The notes under the pieces: generated by a model
The model's input: the letters and a program-made list of their open reading frames with translations, nothing else
What the model was told of the DNA's origin: nothing
Database searches by the model: none
Made by a program: the position numbers and the translations under genes
Shown here: positions 43,459 to 52,080 of the stretch, piece after piece
How positions within the stretch are numbered: the first letter of the stretch is position 1
How the letters are laid out: the number at the start of each line of letters is the position of its first letter
Source: Hoeflea sp. BAL378
GTDB lineage: Bacteria > Pseudomonadota > Alphaproteobacteria > Rhizobiales > Rhizobiaceae
Reading direction: 5' to 3'
Assembly: GCF_000759435.1 (NCBI RefSeq)
Contig: NZ_JRJG01000010.1
Location: forward strand, 1-64,000
Length of the DNA: 64,000 nt

Positions 43459-44634
43459 TCACTCGAGCGTTTCGAGCTGCCTGGGATGGAACGGGTGCGG
43501 GAGCGTATGATCGAGCATTTTCCTGGTCCAGTCCGGATCGCCGATCAGCGCGCGCCCGACGGCGACCATATCGAATTCGCCGCGGGCGAAGCGGGCCATG
43601 ATCTTGTCGATATTGTCGACGGCTGCCAGGCCTCCGGCATCGTCGAAGGTCCCCTTGTTGAGGCCGACCCCGCCGACGGTCATCGACAGCTTGCCGGTCA
43701 GCTTCTTGGCCCACCCGGCGAGGTTCATGTCCGAACCCTCGAACGCCGGGCGATCGAAAAAGCGCACGCTGGCGTCGAACATGTCGACACCCGCCTCGGC
43801 CATGGGGCCCAGGATTTCCTCCAGTTCCGAAGGCGTGCGCGCGAGTTCGGCGCGGTAGTCCTGCAGCTTCCACTGCGAAAACCGAAAGATGATGGGGCGA
43901 CGGTCGCCGATGACGCGACGGATCCCCGAGAGGATCTCGACGATCACCGCGTTGCGCCGCTTGCGGTCCCCGCCCCAGCGATCGGTGCGCAGATTGGTGC
44001 CTTCCCAGAGGAAATTGTCCAGCAGATAGCCATGCGCCCCGTGGATGGCGATTCCATCGAAGCCGACCCCGACCGCATTGGCGGCCGCGCCGACGAAGGC
44101 GTCGATCACGTCCTGGATCTGTTCGTCGGTCAGGGGATCTCCGAGAACGGGATTGGAGGGGATCTTGTCGCTCTCCAGCGAGGTCGTGCCGAGCGGCCCC
44201 CACACGCCGGACGGGCCGATCGTCGGCGCGTCCGGGAACGGGCCTGTCCCCGGTGCGCGGATGACGCCCTGGTGCCAGAGTTGCGGGACGATCTTGGCGC
44301 CTTCCGCATGCACCTGCTCCACCACGCGGCGCCAGCCTTCAAGCGGTTTGGTCCCGTACAGGACCGGCGCTTCGTCGATCCCTTGCCCGGCCTCGCCGAG
44401 GGCTGAGGGATGCTCGACGCCCACGGCCTCGGTGATGATCAGTCCCGTGCCGCCCCTTGCCCGGCGCGCGTAATAGTCCGCGCTGGCCGCTGTCGGGATG
44501 CCGCCGGCGCTGAAGCCGCGCGTCATCGGCGCCATCGCGATGCGGTTCGGGATGGTGACGGCGCGGATGGTGAGCGGCTCCCCGAGAGCCGCCCGGTCGA
44601 GATGACGGGGTGTCTGTGCTGCAGAATCGGTCAT
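43459..44634 (-). CDS. NADH:flavin oxidoreductase / Old Yellow Enzyme family reductase
   Basis: 391 residues, FMN-dependent TIM barrel. IPNRIAMAPMTRGFS at the start, VPQLWHQG, the substrate-binding pair His198/His201 with Tyr203 (IHGAHGYLLDNFLW), TDRWGGDRKRRNAVIVEIL, and MVAVGRALIGDPDW for phosphate binding. No C-terminal Fe-S/FAD domains, so it is the short OYE type, not a full 2,4-dienoyl-CoA reductase. Reduces an activated C=C bond. It is third in the nine-gene operon, 2 bp after the HSD10-like SDR, and could reduce an alpha,beta-unsaturated ketone or dienoyl intermediate. Confidence 0.92.
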   Translation of the reverse strand: MTDSAAQTPRHLDRAALGEPLTIRAVTIPNRIAMAPMTRGFSAGGIPTAASADYYARRARGGTGLIITEAVGVEHPSALGEAGQGIDEAPVLYGTKPLEGWRRVVEQVHAEGAKIVPQLWHQGVIRAPGTGPFPDAPTIGPSGVWGPLGTTSLESDKIPSNPVLGDPLTDEQIQDVIDAFVGAAANAVGVGFDGIAIHGAHGYLLDNFLWEGTNLRTDRWGGDRKRRNAVIVEILSGIRRVIGDRRPIIFRFSQWKLQDYRAELARTPSELEEILGPMAEAGVDMFDASVRFFDRPAFEGSDMNLAGWAKKLTGKLSMTVGGVGLNKGTFDDAGGLAAVDNIDKIMARFARGEFDMVAVGRALIGDPDWTRKMLDHTLPHPFHPRQLETLE

Positions 44635-44636
44635 GC

Positions 44637-45401
44637 TTACCTCGGGGCCATCCGTATTGCGCCATCGATGCGAATTGTCTCGCCATTGAGCATCGCGTTG
44701 TCGATGATGTGGGCTGCGAGCTTGGCGTATTCCTCGGGCCGGCCCAGCCGGGCAGGATGGGGCGTCGCCTTCTCGAGCGCAGCCTTCACTTCGGGTTTGA
44801 CGCGATCGAGAATGGGCGTCTCGAATGTGCCCGGGGCGATGGTGCAGACCCGGATCTTGCGGCTGGCCAGATCGCGGGCCGCGACAATGGTCATGCCGTG
44901 GATGCCGGCTTTCGCCGAGGCATAGGGGATCTGGCCGATCTGCCCCTCGAACGCGGCCACGGACGCGGTCAGGACGACCACGCCGCGTTCACCGTCGACC
45001 TCGTCGTTCTTGGCCATCGCGGCGGCGGCGAGTCGCAGCGTGTTGAAGCTGCCGATCAGATTGATTTCGACGACTTCCCGGTAAAGATCCAGCGAACCGG
45101 GATTGCCGTCCCTGTCGACCACACGCACCGGGCCGCCGCGGCCGGCGCAGTGCACGCAGGCGCGCAGCGTCCCCAGTTCCGCCGCCATGTCGAACGCGGC
45201 CTGCATCTGGTCGGCGTCGCGCACATCGGCCGGCGAGAAGCGCGCCGCGTCGCCGAATTCGGCGGCGACGGCCGCGCCGTTCGAGCTTGGTAGATCGACG
45301 ATGACAACCTTGGCGCCTTCGGCGATCAGCTTCTTGACCGTCGCATAGCCCAGGCCTGACGCTCCGCCGGTGACAACGGCAACATTACCCTTGATATCCA
45401 T
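44637..45401 (-). CDS. SDR, HSD10-like 3-hydroxyacyl-CoA dehydrogenase
   Basis: 254 residues. Close in pattern to type-2 3-hydroxyacyl-CoA dehydrogenase (HSD17B10): [49 protein letters not shown], catalytic [24 protein letters not shown] and the characteristic ending [18 protein letters not shown]. Converts (3S)-hydroxyacyl-CoA to 3-oxoacyl-CoA with NAD, which suits the thiolase encoded 12 bp upstream. Together they form the last two steps of a beta-oxidation round within the operon. Confidence 0.92.
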   Translation of the reverse strand: MDIKGNVAVVTGGASGLGYATVKKLIAEGAKVVIVDLPSSNGAAVAAEFGDAARFSPADVRDADQMQAAFDMAAELGTLRACVHCAGRGGPVRVVDRDGNPGSLDLYREVVEINLIGSFNTLRLAAAAMAKNDEVDGERGVVVLTASVAAFEGQIGQIPYASAKAGIHGMTIVAARDLASRKIRVCTIAPGTFETPILDRVKPEVKAALEKATPHPARLGRPEEYAKLAAHIIDNAMLNGETIRIDGAIRMAPR

Positions 45402-45413
45402 TTTCCGTGTTCC

Positions 45414-46595
45414 TCAAAGTCTCTCGATGATTGTCGCATTGGCAAGCCCGCCTGCCTCGCACATGACCTGAAGGCCATAGCGCCCGCCGGTTTGTTCGAG
45501 GCCGTTGAGCATGGTCGCCATCAGGCGGCCGCCCGAAGCGCCCAGCGGGTGGCCCAGTGCAATGGCGCCGCCGCGCGGATTGAGCTTTGCCGGATCCACC
45601 GCATATTCCTTCTGCCAAGCCAGCGGCACGCTGGCAAAGGCCTCGTTGACCTCGAAATGGTCGATGTCGCCGATCTTGAGACCGGCTTTCTCGAGGACGC
45701 GCTTCGTGGCCGGGATCGGGGCCGTCAGCATCATGATGGGGTCGTCGCCGATGACGTCGAAGGCAACGAACCGCGCCCGCGGCTTCAGGCCGAGGCGGTT
45801 CGCCGTGGCTTCGCTCATGACCAGAACCGCCGAAGCCCCGTCGGCCAACTGGGACGAATTGCCCGCCGTAATGCTCCAGTTGATCTGCGGGTAGCGCTCC
45901 TTGAACGCCGGGTTGTCGAAGGACGTCTTCAGTTCGGCCAGGGCCTGCGGGGTCGAGGAGTCGCGGATAGTCTGGTCCCGCGCGACCAGCCCGCCCGGCG
46001 CTTTCGCCGCGACGACTTCATTGTCGAATCCGCCTGAATCGCGGGTCGCGGCGGCGCGCTGGTGGGATGCGGCCGCGAAGGCATCCATCTCGGCGCGGGT
46101 GATGTTCCATTTGGCGGCGATGCGCTCGGCGGCGATGCCCTGAGGAATCAGGCCGCCTTCATACCGGGCGTGAAGCATGGCGCCGGTCGGGTCCTGGCCG
46201 ATGCGCGCGGTGAACATCGGCACGCGGCTCATCGATTCCACGCCGCAGGCGATGACGATGTCATAGGCCCCGGCCATGATGCCCTGGGCGGCGAAATGGA
46301 CGGCCTGCTGGCTCGATCCGCAGCGCCGGTCGACGGTGGTGGAGGGGACGTGTTCGGGGAACCCGGCGCCGAGCCAGGCAATGCGCCCCGGCGACCCGGC
46401 CTGTTCGCCGACCTGGCTGACGCAGCCGGTAATCACATCGTCCACCGTGCCGGGATCGAGCCGGTTGCGGGCAACCAGCTCCTGAAGAAGGACCGCCAGC
46501 AGGTCCGTGGGGTGGATTGCCGAGAGTGCGCCACCTTCCTTGCCGCGTCCCATGGGCGTGCGCACCGCATCTACAATTACCGGTATGCCTGTCAT
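45414..46595 (-). CDS. Thiolase (acetyl-CoA acyltransferase family)
   Basis: 393 residues, degradative-thiolase layout. Nucleophile Cys92 in VDRRCGSSQQAVH, His349 in ALGHPLGASGGR and Cys379 in VMCEAGGLANATI are all present; VNEAFASVPLAWQ is also typical. It should cleave a 3-oxoacyl-CoA to acetyl-CoA or propionyl-CoA plus a shortened acyl-CoA. ATG 46595 is chosen because GGAGG lies eight bases upstream; TTG 46610 has no ribosome site. First gene of the nine-gene minus operon (46595 to 37287); its leader holds a hairpin and an inverted repeat. Confidence 0.94.
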   Translation of the reverse strand: MTGIPVIVDAVRTPMGRGKEGGALSAIHPTDLLAVLLQELVARNRLDPGTVDDVITGCVSQVGEQAGSPGRIAWLGAGFPEHVPSTTVDRRCGSSQQAVHFAAQGIMAGAYDIVIACGVESMSRVPMFTARIGQDPTGAMLHARYEGGLIPQGIAAERIAAKWNITRAEMDAFAAASHQRAAATRDSGGFDNEVVAAKAPGGLVARDQTIRDSSTPQALAELKTSFDNPAFKERYPQINWSITAGNSSQLADGASAVLVMSEATANRLGLKPRARFVAFDVIGDDPIMMLTAPIPATKRVLEKAGLKIGDIDHFEVNEAFASVPLAWQKEYAVDPAKLNPRGGAIALGHPLGASGGRLMATMLNGLEQTGGRYGLQVMCEAGGLANATIIERL

Positions 46596-46621
46596 GATGG
46601 TGTCCTCCAAGAGCGTATGTC

Positions 46622-46642
46622 GGCTCGCAAAAGCTGCGAGCC
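46622..46642. promoter_or_regulatory. Hairpin in the leader of the nine-gene operon
   Basis: Perfect 8-bp stem GGCTCGCA / TGCGAGCC with a five-base loop, 27 bp upstream of the thiolase ATG on the minus strand. No U-run follows in that direction. It may protect the mRNA 5' end or control translation; as a plus-strand structure it would be followed by TCTTTC but no plus gene is near. Confidence 0.5.
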
Positions 46643-46682
46643 TCTTTCAATTGCGGCAATCGACGGGACAGGTCAATCCCAA

Positions 46683-46703
46683 ATAGCGTTATTTTTTCGC
46701 TAT
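46683..46703. promoter_or_regulatory. Inverted repeat in the promoter region of the nine-gene operon
   Basis: ATAGCG-N9-CGCTAT with an AT-rich spacer, in the 130-bp gap between the ligase end and the thiolase start. On the minus strand TTGATA overlaps one arm and TTGACC (46669-46674) follows, so the repeat is well placed as an operator over the operon promoter. Exact promoter hexamers are not certain. Confidence 0.42.
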
Positions 46704-46725
46704 CAAGAAAAATTTGCCGTCAACC

Positions 46726-48372
46726 TCAGCCCTGTCCGCCCGCCTGCCGGGCAAAGTCCTCGACGATCCTCGCCCGCAGAATGTGCTTCTGGACCTTGCC
46801 GGAGGGCGTGCGCGGCAGATCGTCCACATATTCGATCCGTTCCGGCCATTTCTGCGCGGCAAGGCCCATGGAGCGCAGATGCTCCGCCAAGGCCCCCTGG
46901 TCCGGGCGCCGTTCGCTTGCCGGGATGATGAAGGCATAGACCCCTTCTCCCAGCCGGGCATGGGGCATGGAGGTGATGGCCACCTCGCGAATGTCGGGAT
47001 GGGTGTGAAGCGCGTCTTCGATCTCCTTGGGGGAGAGATTCTCGCCGCCGCGGATGATCAGGTCCTTTTTCCGCCCGGTCACGGTCAGCACGCCGTCAGC
47101 GGTGACCCGGCCGATATCGCCGGTGCGGAAGAAGCCCTCGTCGTCGAAAGCCTCCGCCGTGGCGACGGGATCGGTATAGCCCATGAACATGGCCGGTCCC
47201 CGCGCCAGGATTTCCCCGTCGAGACCCGGCGCGACAATGCGGCCGGCATCATCGACGACCTTGACCTCATAGTCGTAGATGCGTCCGTCCGTCGTGGCCG
47301 AAAGCTCCGGGTCTTCCGGGCAGCCCTGGGTGATCATCGGGCACTCCGTGGAGCCGAACACCCGGAATGTCCGGCAGTTCCGGAAAACCCTGTTGGCGCG
47401 CCTGATCAGGTCGGGCGGGACGGCCGCGCCGCCGCAAAAGAACACCTCCAGGCTGGGCAGCGTCGACCCGGCGCGCTCGGCAGCCTCGAGCAGGCCGGCG
47501 AGAAAGGGCGTTGCCCCGACCATCACCTGCGCGCCGAGCGAATCGATCAGCTTGACCGCGTCGTCGGCATCCCAACGCTCCATAAGGATGGTCTGGGTGC
47601 CGAGGTAGAAGCAGTTGTCGATGCCGTAGCTCAGGCCGCTCACATGGCCGACCGGCGTGCCGATGAGAAAGGTCGCGCCGGGTTTGAGGCCGAACGCGGC
47701 TTCGCTGTTGGCCAGGGTCCGGCGCGCCTGGTTATGGGTCCAGATCACCCCCTTGGCATGGCCGGTGGTGCCCGATGTGTAGACGATCTGCTTGACATCG
47801 TCCGGGTGGGCGGCCTGAAGCGTGGCGTTGCTCGCCCGGCCCAGGGTAATAATGTCCTCATACCCCGGTCCGGCGCTGCCCGGGCTGCGGACCGGAACGA
47901 CATGGTCGAGTCCCGGGACTGCCTCCCTGATCTCGCGCAAGACCTCGAGATGGTCGGTGGTGCGGTAGATCCCGGGAGAGAAGATGAGGCGCGACCGGCA
48001 ATCGTTGAGGATCGAGCGCAGCTCGAACCCGCGATAGATCGAGACGATGGGGTTCATGACGAAGCCGCCCATCACCGCGGCCAGATCGATTTCCGCCGCC
48101 TCGATCCAGTTGGGCAATTGGAGGCTGATCGTGTCTCCCGGCTTCAGCCCGAGTTCCATCAGGCCGCGGGCCAGAGCCGTTGCCCGGTCTATGAGGTCCG
48201 AGATCGTGTGGGTCCGTCCGTCGGCGACGATCACCGGACGGTCGGGATTTTCCGATCGGGCCTCAGCCGCGTAATCGGCGATCGTCTTGCCCGTCCATAT
48301 CTTCCGGCCTGTCAGGTCGCGTGATTTTTCCGCCAGCGATGGCGATGTCCAAGGCGTGTTCTTCGTCTGCAT
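46726..48372 (-). CDS. AMP-forming acyl-CoA synthetase
   Basis: 548 residues. Motifs VYTSGTTGHAKGVIWTH, VFGSTECPMITQG, FRTGDIGRVTADGVLTVTGRKKDLIIRGGENLSPKEIE and the C-terminal lysine in TPSGKVQKHILRARI. The RKKDLIIRGGENLSPKEIE block and longer N-terminus resemble cyclohexanecarboxylate/terpenoid-acid CoA ligases, but specificity is not certain. ATG 48372 is nine bases from GGGAGG; ATG 48378 is too close to it. The open frame runs back to 48621 without homology. It diverges from TRAP system 2, so it may activate the acid that system imports, and it precedes the nine-gene operon by 130 bp. Confidence 0.92.
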   Translation of the reverse strand: MQTKNTPWTSPSLAEKSRDLTGRKIWTGKTIADYAAEARSENPDRPVIVADGRTHTISDLIDRATALARGLMELGLKPGDTISLQLPNWIEAAEIDLAAVMGGFVMNPIVSIYRGFELRSILNDCRSRLIFSPGIYRTTDHLEVLREIREAVPGLDHVVPVRSPGSAGPGYEDIITLGRASNATLQAAHPDDVKQIVYTSGTTGHAKGVIWTHNQARRTLANSEAAFGLKPGATFLIGTPVGHVSGLSYGIDNCFYLGTQTILMERWDADDAVKLIDSLGAQVMVGATPFLAGLLEAAERAGSTLPSLEVFFCGGAAVPPDLIRRANRVFRNCRTFRVFGSTECPMITQGCPEDPELSATTDGRIYDYEVKVVDDAGRIVAPGLDGEILARGPAMFMGYTDPVATAEAFDDEGFFRTGDIGRVTADGVLTVTGRKKDLIIRGGENLSPKEIEDALHTHPDIREVAITSMPHARLGEGVYAFIIPASERRPDQGALAEHLRSMGLAAQKWPERIEYVDDLPRTPSGKVQKHILRARIVEDFARQAGGQG

Positions 48373-48907
48373 GATCATGCTCCTCCCAAGCGGCACCAGA
48401 AGTATCGTATTCTCCATTACGAAGCAATTTCGCATAATAGAATTTTTTGGTTCGGTGTACAGACCCGCCGCCTTGGCCGGATTGAGAAAATTCCGCTTGG
48501 CGCACAGGCGGATCAGAGAGGAATGCGAGCCGGCCTCAAAGGGGGATTGGCCCAATCCGGCCGGCGCCGGACGGGCAGGCGTCAGGTCCGGGAGTCGAGG
48601 GGCCGTTCCGGCGGACGACATCTGTGCGGGAAAGCGCGCGGCGGCGGCCCGGACAGGCGCGACCCGGCCCGCGCCGGCTGGGTGGAGCGGCCGGTGCGCA
48701 GACCTAATTTTTTTCTATCTACGAATTTATATCGATATTAGGATTGAAAATTGTCCGACATGTGCATAGGGTCATGTCCTAGCATGCGAGGAATTGCCTT
48801 TGATGGGTGCGGGTTGCCGCCACAAGAGGCACAGGCGATTGCTCCGTGTGATGAACAGTAGCTGGCGATAACGCATGCCGAGGATATTCGGTATCGGGAG
48901 GATTCAC
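48373..48907. other. Divergent control region between the ligase and TRAP system 2
   Basis: About 535 bp, no gene supported. On the plus strand TTGAAA (48744-48749), 17-base spacer, TAGGGT (48767-48772) is a candidate promoter for the TRAP genes, with an AT-rich block just upstream (48708-48750) suited to an UP element. On the minus strand a good -10 TATTAT (48434-48439) precedes the ligase gene, without a good -35, suggesting an activated promoter. The middle, 48480-48700, is GC-rich and featureless. Confidence 0.4.
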
Positions 48908-50044
48908 ATGAAAAGCAAAATGACCAGGATGACGGCGCTGGCTCTGGCCGGTGCGATGTCGGTGGCGGGCACGGCCGTTGCCGGGGAGCTCGTTTATTCC
49001 AGCTTCTTGCCGGACACGCATTACGACAACGCTTATGTCATGAAGCGTTTCTCGGACAGCATTTCCGAGGCGTCCGGCGGAAAGCTCAGCCTGAGCATTT
49101 CGGGCGGCGGCGTGCTTGCGTCGGCCACGACGCAGTTCGAAGCCATCAGCAAGGGCATTGTTGATGCCGGAAACGTCACCTATGCCTACACCCCGTCGCT
49201 TGCACCCGCGGTGACGCTTGTCGCGGACATGCCCGGCACGATCCAGCAGGTCTCGGCAGCGGCTGTCACCGAAACCCTGATGCTCGACTGCCCCCAGTGC
49301 AAGGAGGAGCTGGACGCTCTCGGCGTCACCTTCGTGGCCAACGCTTCCACCGAGCCGTTCAGCCTCATCTGCACGAAGAAGGATGTTGCCTCGCTTGCGG
49401 ACCTGAAGGGCGCGAAAGTGCGCGCCACCGGCGCGCTTGCCCGGCTGATGGCCGCGGTTGGCGCGACGCCGGTGAACATCACCTTCGCCGAGATCTACGA
49501 AGGCTTTCAGCGCGGCCAGATCGATTGCACCGCGATCGGCGCGGCGACGCTTGCCACCCTGCAGCTTTGGGATGTGGCGGACTCGGTCACGGTCGAGCTT
49601 CCGCTCGGGACCGTCACCCATTACGGCCTGCTCCTGGTCAACAGCGGCGTCTGGAACGGCTTGAGCGCCGAGGACAAGCGCGTCATGCTGGACGCAGCAC
49701 CGGGCATCGTGGCCGACAATGGCTATGTGACGCTCAAGAGCTCCGGCGAGGCGATGGTGACCGCCACGACCGAGAAGAGCATGAAAGCGGTTGAAGCCGA
49801 CCCGGAACTGCAGGCGGCCGTCAAGGAGGCCCTTGCCAAACAGGCCGACGACGCCGTCGCCTCCGCGCGGGATCGCGGCGTCAAGGACCCCGAAGCCATT
49901 GTCGCCGCCTTCACAAGCAATGTGGACAAGTGGACCCAGATCTACAACGAGATCGGCAGCGACGGCAATTGGAATGACGATCAGTGGGCAACCTTCCGCG
50001 CCCGCCTGAAGTCGGAGATTTACGACAACGTCTCTGTCCAGTAA
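48908..50044 (+). CDS. TRAP transporter solute-binding protein (DctP family)
   Basis: 378 residues. Sec-type signal peptide (MKSKMTRMTALALAGAMSVAGTAVA, then GELVYSSFLP). Core DctP features: NAYVMKRFSDSISEASGGKLSLSISGGGVLA, the conserved Arg in LKGAKVRATGALARLM expected to bind the substrate carboxylate, and FAEIYEGFQRGQIDCTAI. Unlike the binding protein at 2349 it is in the more common DctP branch. ATG 48908 follows GGGAGGATT. It leads a SBP-DctQ-DctM-FAD oxidase run, so the cargo may be a 2-hydroxy acid or a related carboxylate. Confidence 0.92.
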   Translation: MKSKMTRMTALALAGAMSVAGTAVAGELVYSSFLPDTHYDNAYVMKRFSDSISEASGGKLSLSISGGGVLASATTQFEAISKGIVDAGNVTYAYTPSLAPAVTLVADMPGTIQQVSAAAVTETLMLDCPQCKEELDALGVTFVANASTEPFSLICTKKDVASLADLKGAKVRATGALARLMAAVGATPVNITFAEIYEGFQRGQIDCTAIGAATLATLQLWDVADSVTVELPLGTVTHYGLLLVNSGVWNGLSAEDKRVMLDAAPGIVADNGYVTLKSSGEAMVTATTEKSMKAVEADPELQAAVKEALAKQADDAVASARDRGVKDPEAIVAAFTSNVDKWTQIYNEIGSDGNWNDDQWATFRARLKSEIYDNVSVQ

Positions 50045-50052
50045 GCGCTTCT

Positions 50053-50079
50053 GCAACCCGCCGAAAGGCGGGTTGCTTT
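50053..50079 (+). terminator. Intra-operon hairpin after the TRAP binding-protein gene
   Basis: Perfect 10-bp stem GCAACCCGCC / GGCGGGTTGC with a GAAA tetraloop (50063-50066), followed by only TTT. It lies 8 bp after the stop of the binding-protein gene and 43 bp before the DctQ ribosome site. Such a weak terminator lets part of the transcripts continue and protects the 3' end of the binding-protein mRNA, giving more binding protein than permease. Confidence 0.75.
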
Positions 50080-50121
50080 CGCCGCTTGCCGCAGCGTTTT
50101 GCACCGACTTTGGGGAAGAGA

Positions 50122-50670
50122 ATGGCAAGATTGTACAGGGCTGTCGATAAACTGGGCCTCGCCTTGATGGTGATAGCAGGGGTGGCGCTGCTGCTGATGC
50201 TCTTGAACGTCGTCGGCGACATCGCCGGAAAATACCTGTTTTCCCAGCCGATCCCGGGCACGATCCAGATCGTCTCCTGGTATTACATGGTCGCGGCGGT
50301 GTTCCTGCCGATCGCCTATGTGCAGCTCAAGCGCGAGAACCTCATGGTGGAGCTCTTCACCATGGGACTGTCCGAGCGCAAACGATCGGCCTTCGACGGC
50401 GTGGCTGAAATCGCGGGCTTCATCTATATCGGGCTATTGACCTGGCTGGTGTTTAACGAGGCCATGGCGGCGACGGCGCGCAACGAGATCCAGGACATCA
50501 CCTATCTCGACATGCCGGTCTGGCCGGCGCGATGGATCCTGCCGATCGCGTTCGGGCTGATGGCCATCGTCATGCTGCTCCAGGCCATCGACGACCTGCG
50601 GTTCGCCATCACCGGCAAGGGTCCGCGCCATTTTTCGCCTCAGACATCGCATGATTTAGAGGGCATCTAG
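50122..50670 (+). CDS. TRAP transporter small permease (DctQ family)
   Basis: 182 residues, four predicted membrane helices. VIAGVALLLMLLNVVGDIAGKYLF in the first helix, then PGTIQIVSWYYMVAAVFLPIAYVQLKRENLMVELFT, the usual DctQ central pattern. ATG 50122 follows GGGGAAGAG. It sits between the binding-protein hairpin and the large permease. Confidence 0.9.
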   Translation: MARLYRAVDKLGLALMVIAGVALLLMLLNVVGDIAGKYLFSQPIPGTIQIVSWYYMVAAVFLPIAYVQLKRENLMVELFTMGLSERKRSAFDGVAEIAGFIYIGLLTWLVFNEAMAATARNEIQDITYLDMPVWPARWILPIAFGLMAIVMLLQAIDDLRFAITGKGPRHFSPQTSHDLEGI

Positions 50671-50721
50671 CGCCTGGCGCCAGCGGTCTGCCCTCAGTCA
50701 GCGTCAATCAAAGGTTCATTC

Positions 50722-52035
50722 ATGTCCAATCTTTCCATTGGTCTGTCGGCAATACCGGTTCTGCTCGTGTTGCTTGCCCTCCGTGTTCCCATCGCCCTGG
50801 CCCTCGGCGGTGTCTCGCTGGTCGGCTTGCTGCTGATCCGGGGGCCCAATGCGACGCTCGGCATTTTCGGCAGCATGCCGATGGAGTTCGGCGGGAGCTG
50901 GACCCTGTCCGCTGTCCCCATGTTCATCCTCATGGGGGCGATCGCCTTTCATACCGGTCTGACGAAGGGCATTTTCGATGCCGCCAAGGTCTGGCTCGCC
51001 CGTCTGCCGGGTGGCCTCGCGGTGGCGACGAATTTTGCCTCCGCCGGCTTTGCCGCGGCTTCCGGATCCTCGCTTGCGACCTGCGCGGCGATGGGGCGCA
51101 TCGCCATCCCGCAGATGCTCAGGGCCGGGTATGATCCGGCGCTGGCCGCCGGTTCGGTCGCCGCCGCCGGAACCCTGGGCGCGCTGATCCCGCCCAGCAT
51201 CCTGTTCGTTCTGTATGGCTGGTTCACGGAAACATCGATCTCCGCCCTCCTGCTCGCCGGCATCCTGCCCGGCCTGCTGACGGCATTCATCTACGCGCTC
51301 CTGATCATTGTCCGCTGCCACCTCAAGCCGGAACTTGCGCCGATGGTGGATATCCAGCCGACATTTGCCGAAAAGATGCGGTCGCTTGTCGATATCTGGC
51401 CGCTGCCACTCCTCGTGCTGGGGGTGATCGGGTCGCTCTATTCCGGGATCGCCACGGCCACGGAGGCCGCAGCGCTCGGGGCGGGGTTCACGGCCGTGAT
51501 CGCCGTTGTGCGCGGGGCGCTGACCAGGAAGGCGATCTTCGACAGCATCCGCGAAACCTTGCTGAGCACGTCGAGCATCTTCTTCGTCGCCATCGGCGCG
51601 CTTCTGCTCACGCGGTTCTTTGCCTTTTCGGGCGTTCCGGCCTTTCTGGCGGAGCAGGTGTCCGCGCTCGGCGCGAATTCGCTGATGCTCATCCTCGGCG
51701 TTTCGCTGATGTATCTCATCCTGGGATGCTTCCTGGAGCCGCTGGGGCTGATGCTTCTGACCCTGCCGGTCATCTATCCGATCTTCAAGGCGCAGGGGAC
51801 CGACCTGATCTGGCTCGGCGTCATCGTCGTCAAGTACCTCGAAATCGGCATGATCACGCCGCCGGTGGGCCTCAATGTCTATGTCGTCAAAGGGGTGATG
51901 GGCGACAGGATCCCGCTGCCGACGATCTTCCGGGGCGTCCTGTGGTTCCTGGCGGCGGAAGTGGTCATCATGGCGCTTCTGATCGGCTTCCCGTCGATCT
52001 CGACCTTCATCCCCTCCCAGCTCTTGAGCCGGTAA
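50722..52035 (+). CDS. TRAP transporter large permease (DctM family)
   Basis: 437 residues, about 12 membrane helices. Family motifs: LSAVPMFILMGAIAFHTGL, AAAGTLGALIPPSILFVLYGWFTE, and LEIGMITPPVGLNVYVVKGV near the end, the standard DctM C-terminal signature. Completes TRAP system 2 with the two genes upstream. The FAD-linked oxidase gene starts 46 bp downstream, probably on the same transcript. Confidence 0.95.
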   Translation: MSNLSIGLSAIPVLLVLLALRVPIALALGGVSLVGLLLIRGPNATLGIFGSMPMEFGGSWTLSAVPMFILMGAIAFHTGLTKGIFDAAKVWLARLPGGLAVATNFASAGFAAASGSSLATCAAMGRIAIPQMLRAGYDPALAAGSVAAAGTLGALIPPSILFVLYGWFTETSISALLLAGILPGLLTAFIYALLIIVRCHLKPELAPMVDIQPTFAEKMRSLVDIWPLPLLVLGVIGSLYSGIATATEAAALGAGFTAVIAVVRGALTRKAIFDSIRETLLSTSSIFFVAIGALLLTRFFAFSGVPAFLAEQVSALGANSLMLILGVSLMYLILGCFLEPLGLMLLTLPVIYPIFKAQGTDLIWLGVIVVKYLEIGMITPPVGLNVYVVKGVMGDRIPLPTIFRGVLWFLAAEVVIMALLIGFPSISTFIPSQLLSR

Positions 52036-52080
52036 CCGACAGGCTTTCCATGAGGCTCAGGGCTGGAGGCAGGACGACAC

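Noticed and set aside
41875-44406. 843-codon plus-strand frame opposite the ACAD pair and OYE gene
   Set aside because: Long only because of GC-rich antisense bias; sequence is low-complexity Arg/Asp/Gly/His and matches nothing.
46714-48324. 536-codon plus-strand frame opposite the third ligase
   Set aside because: Antisense shadow of a complete adenylate-forming enzyme.
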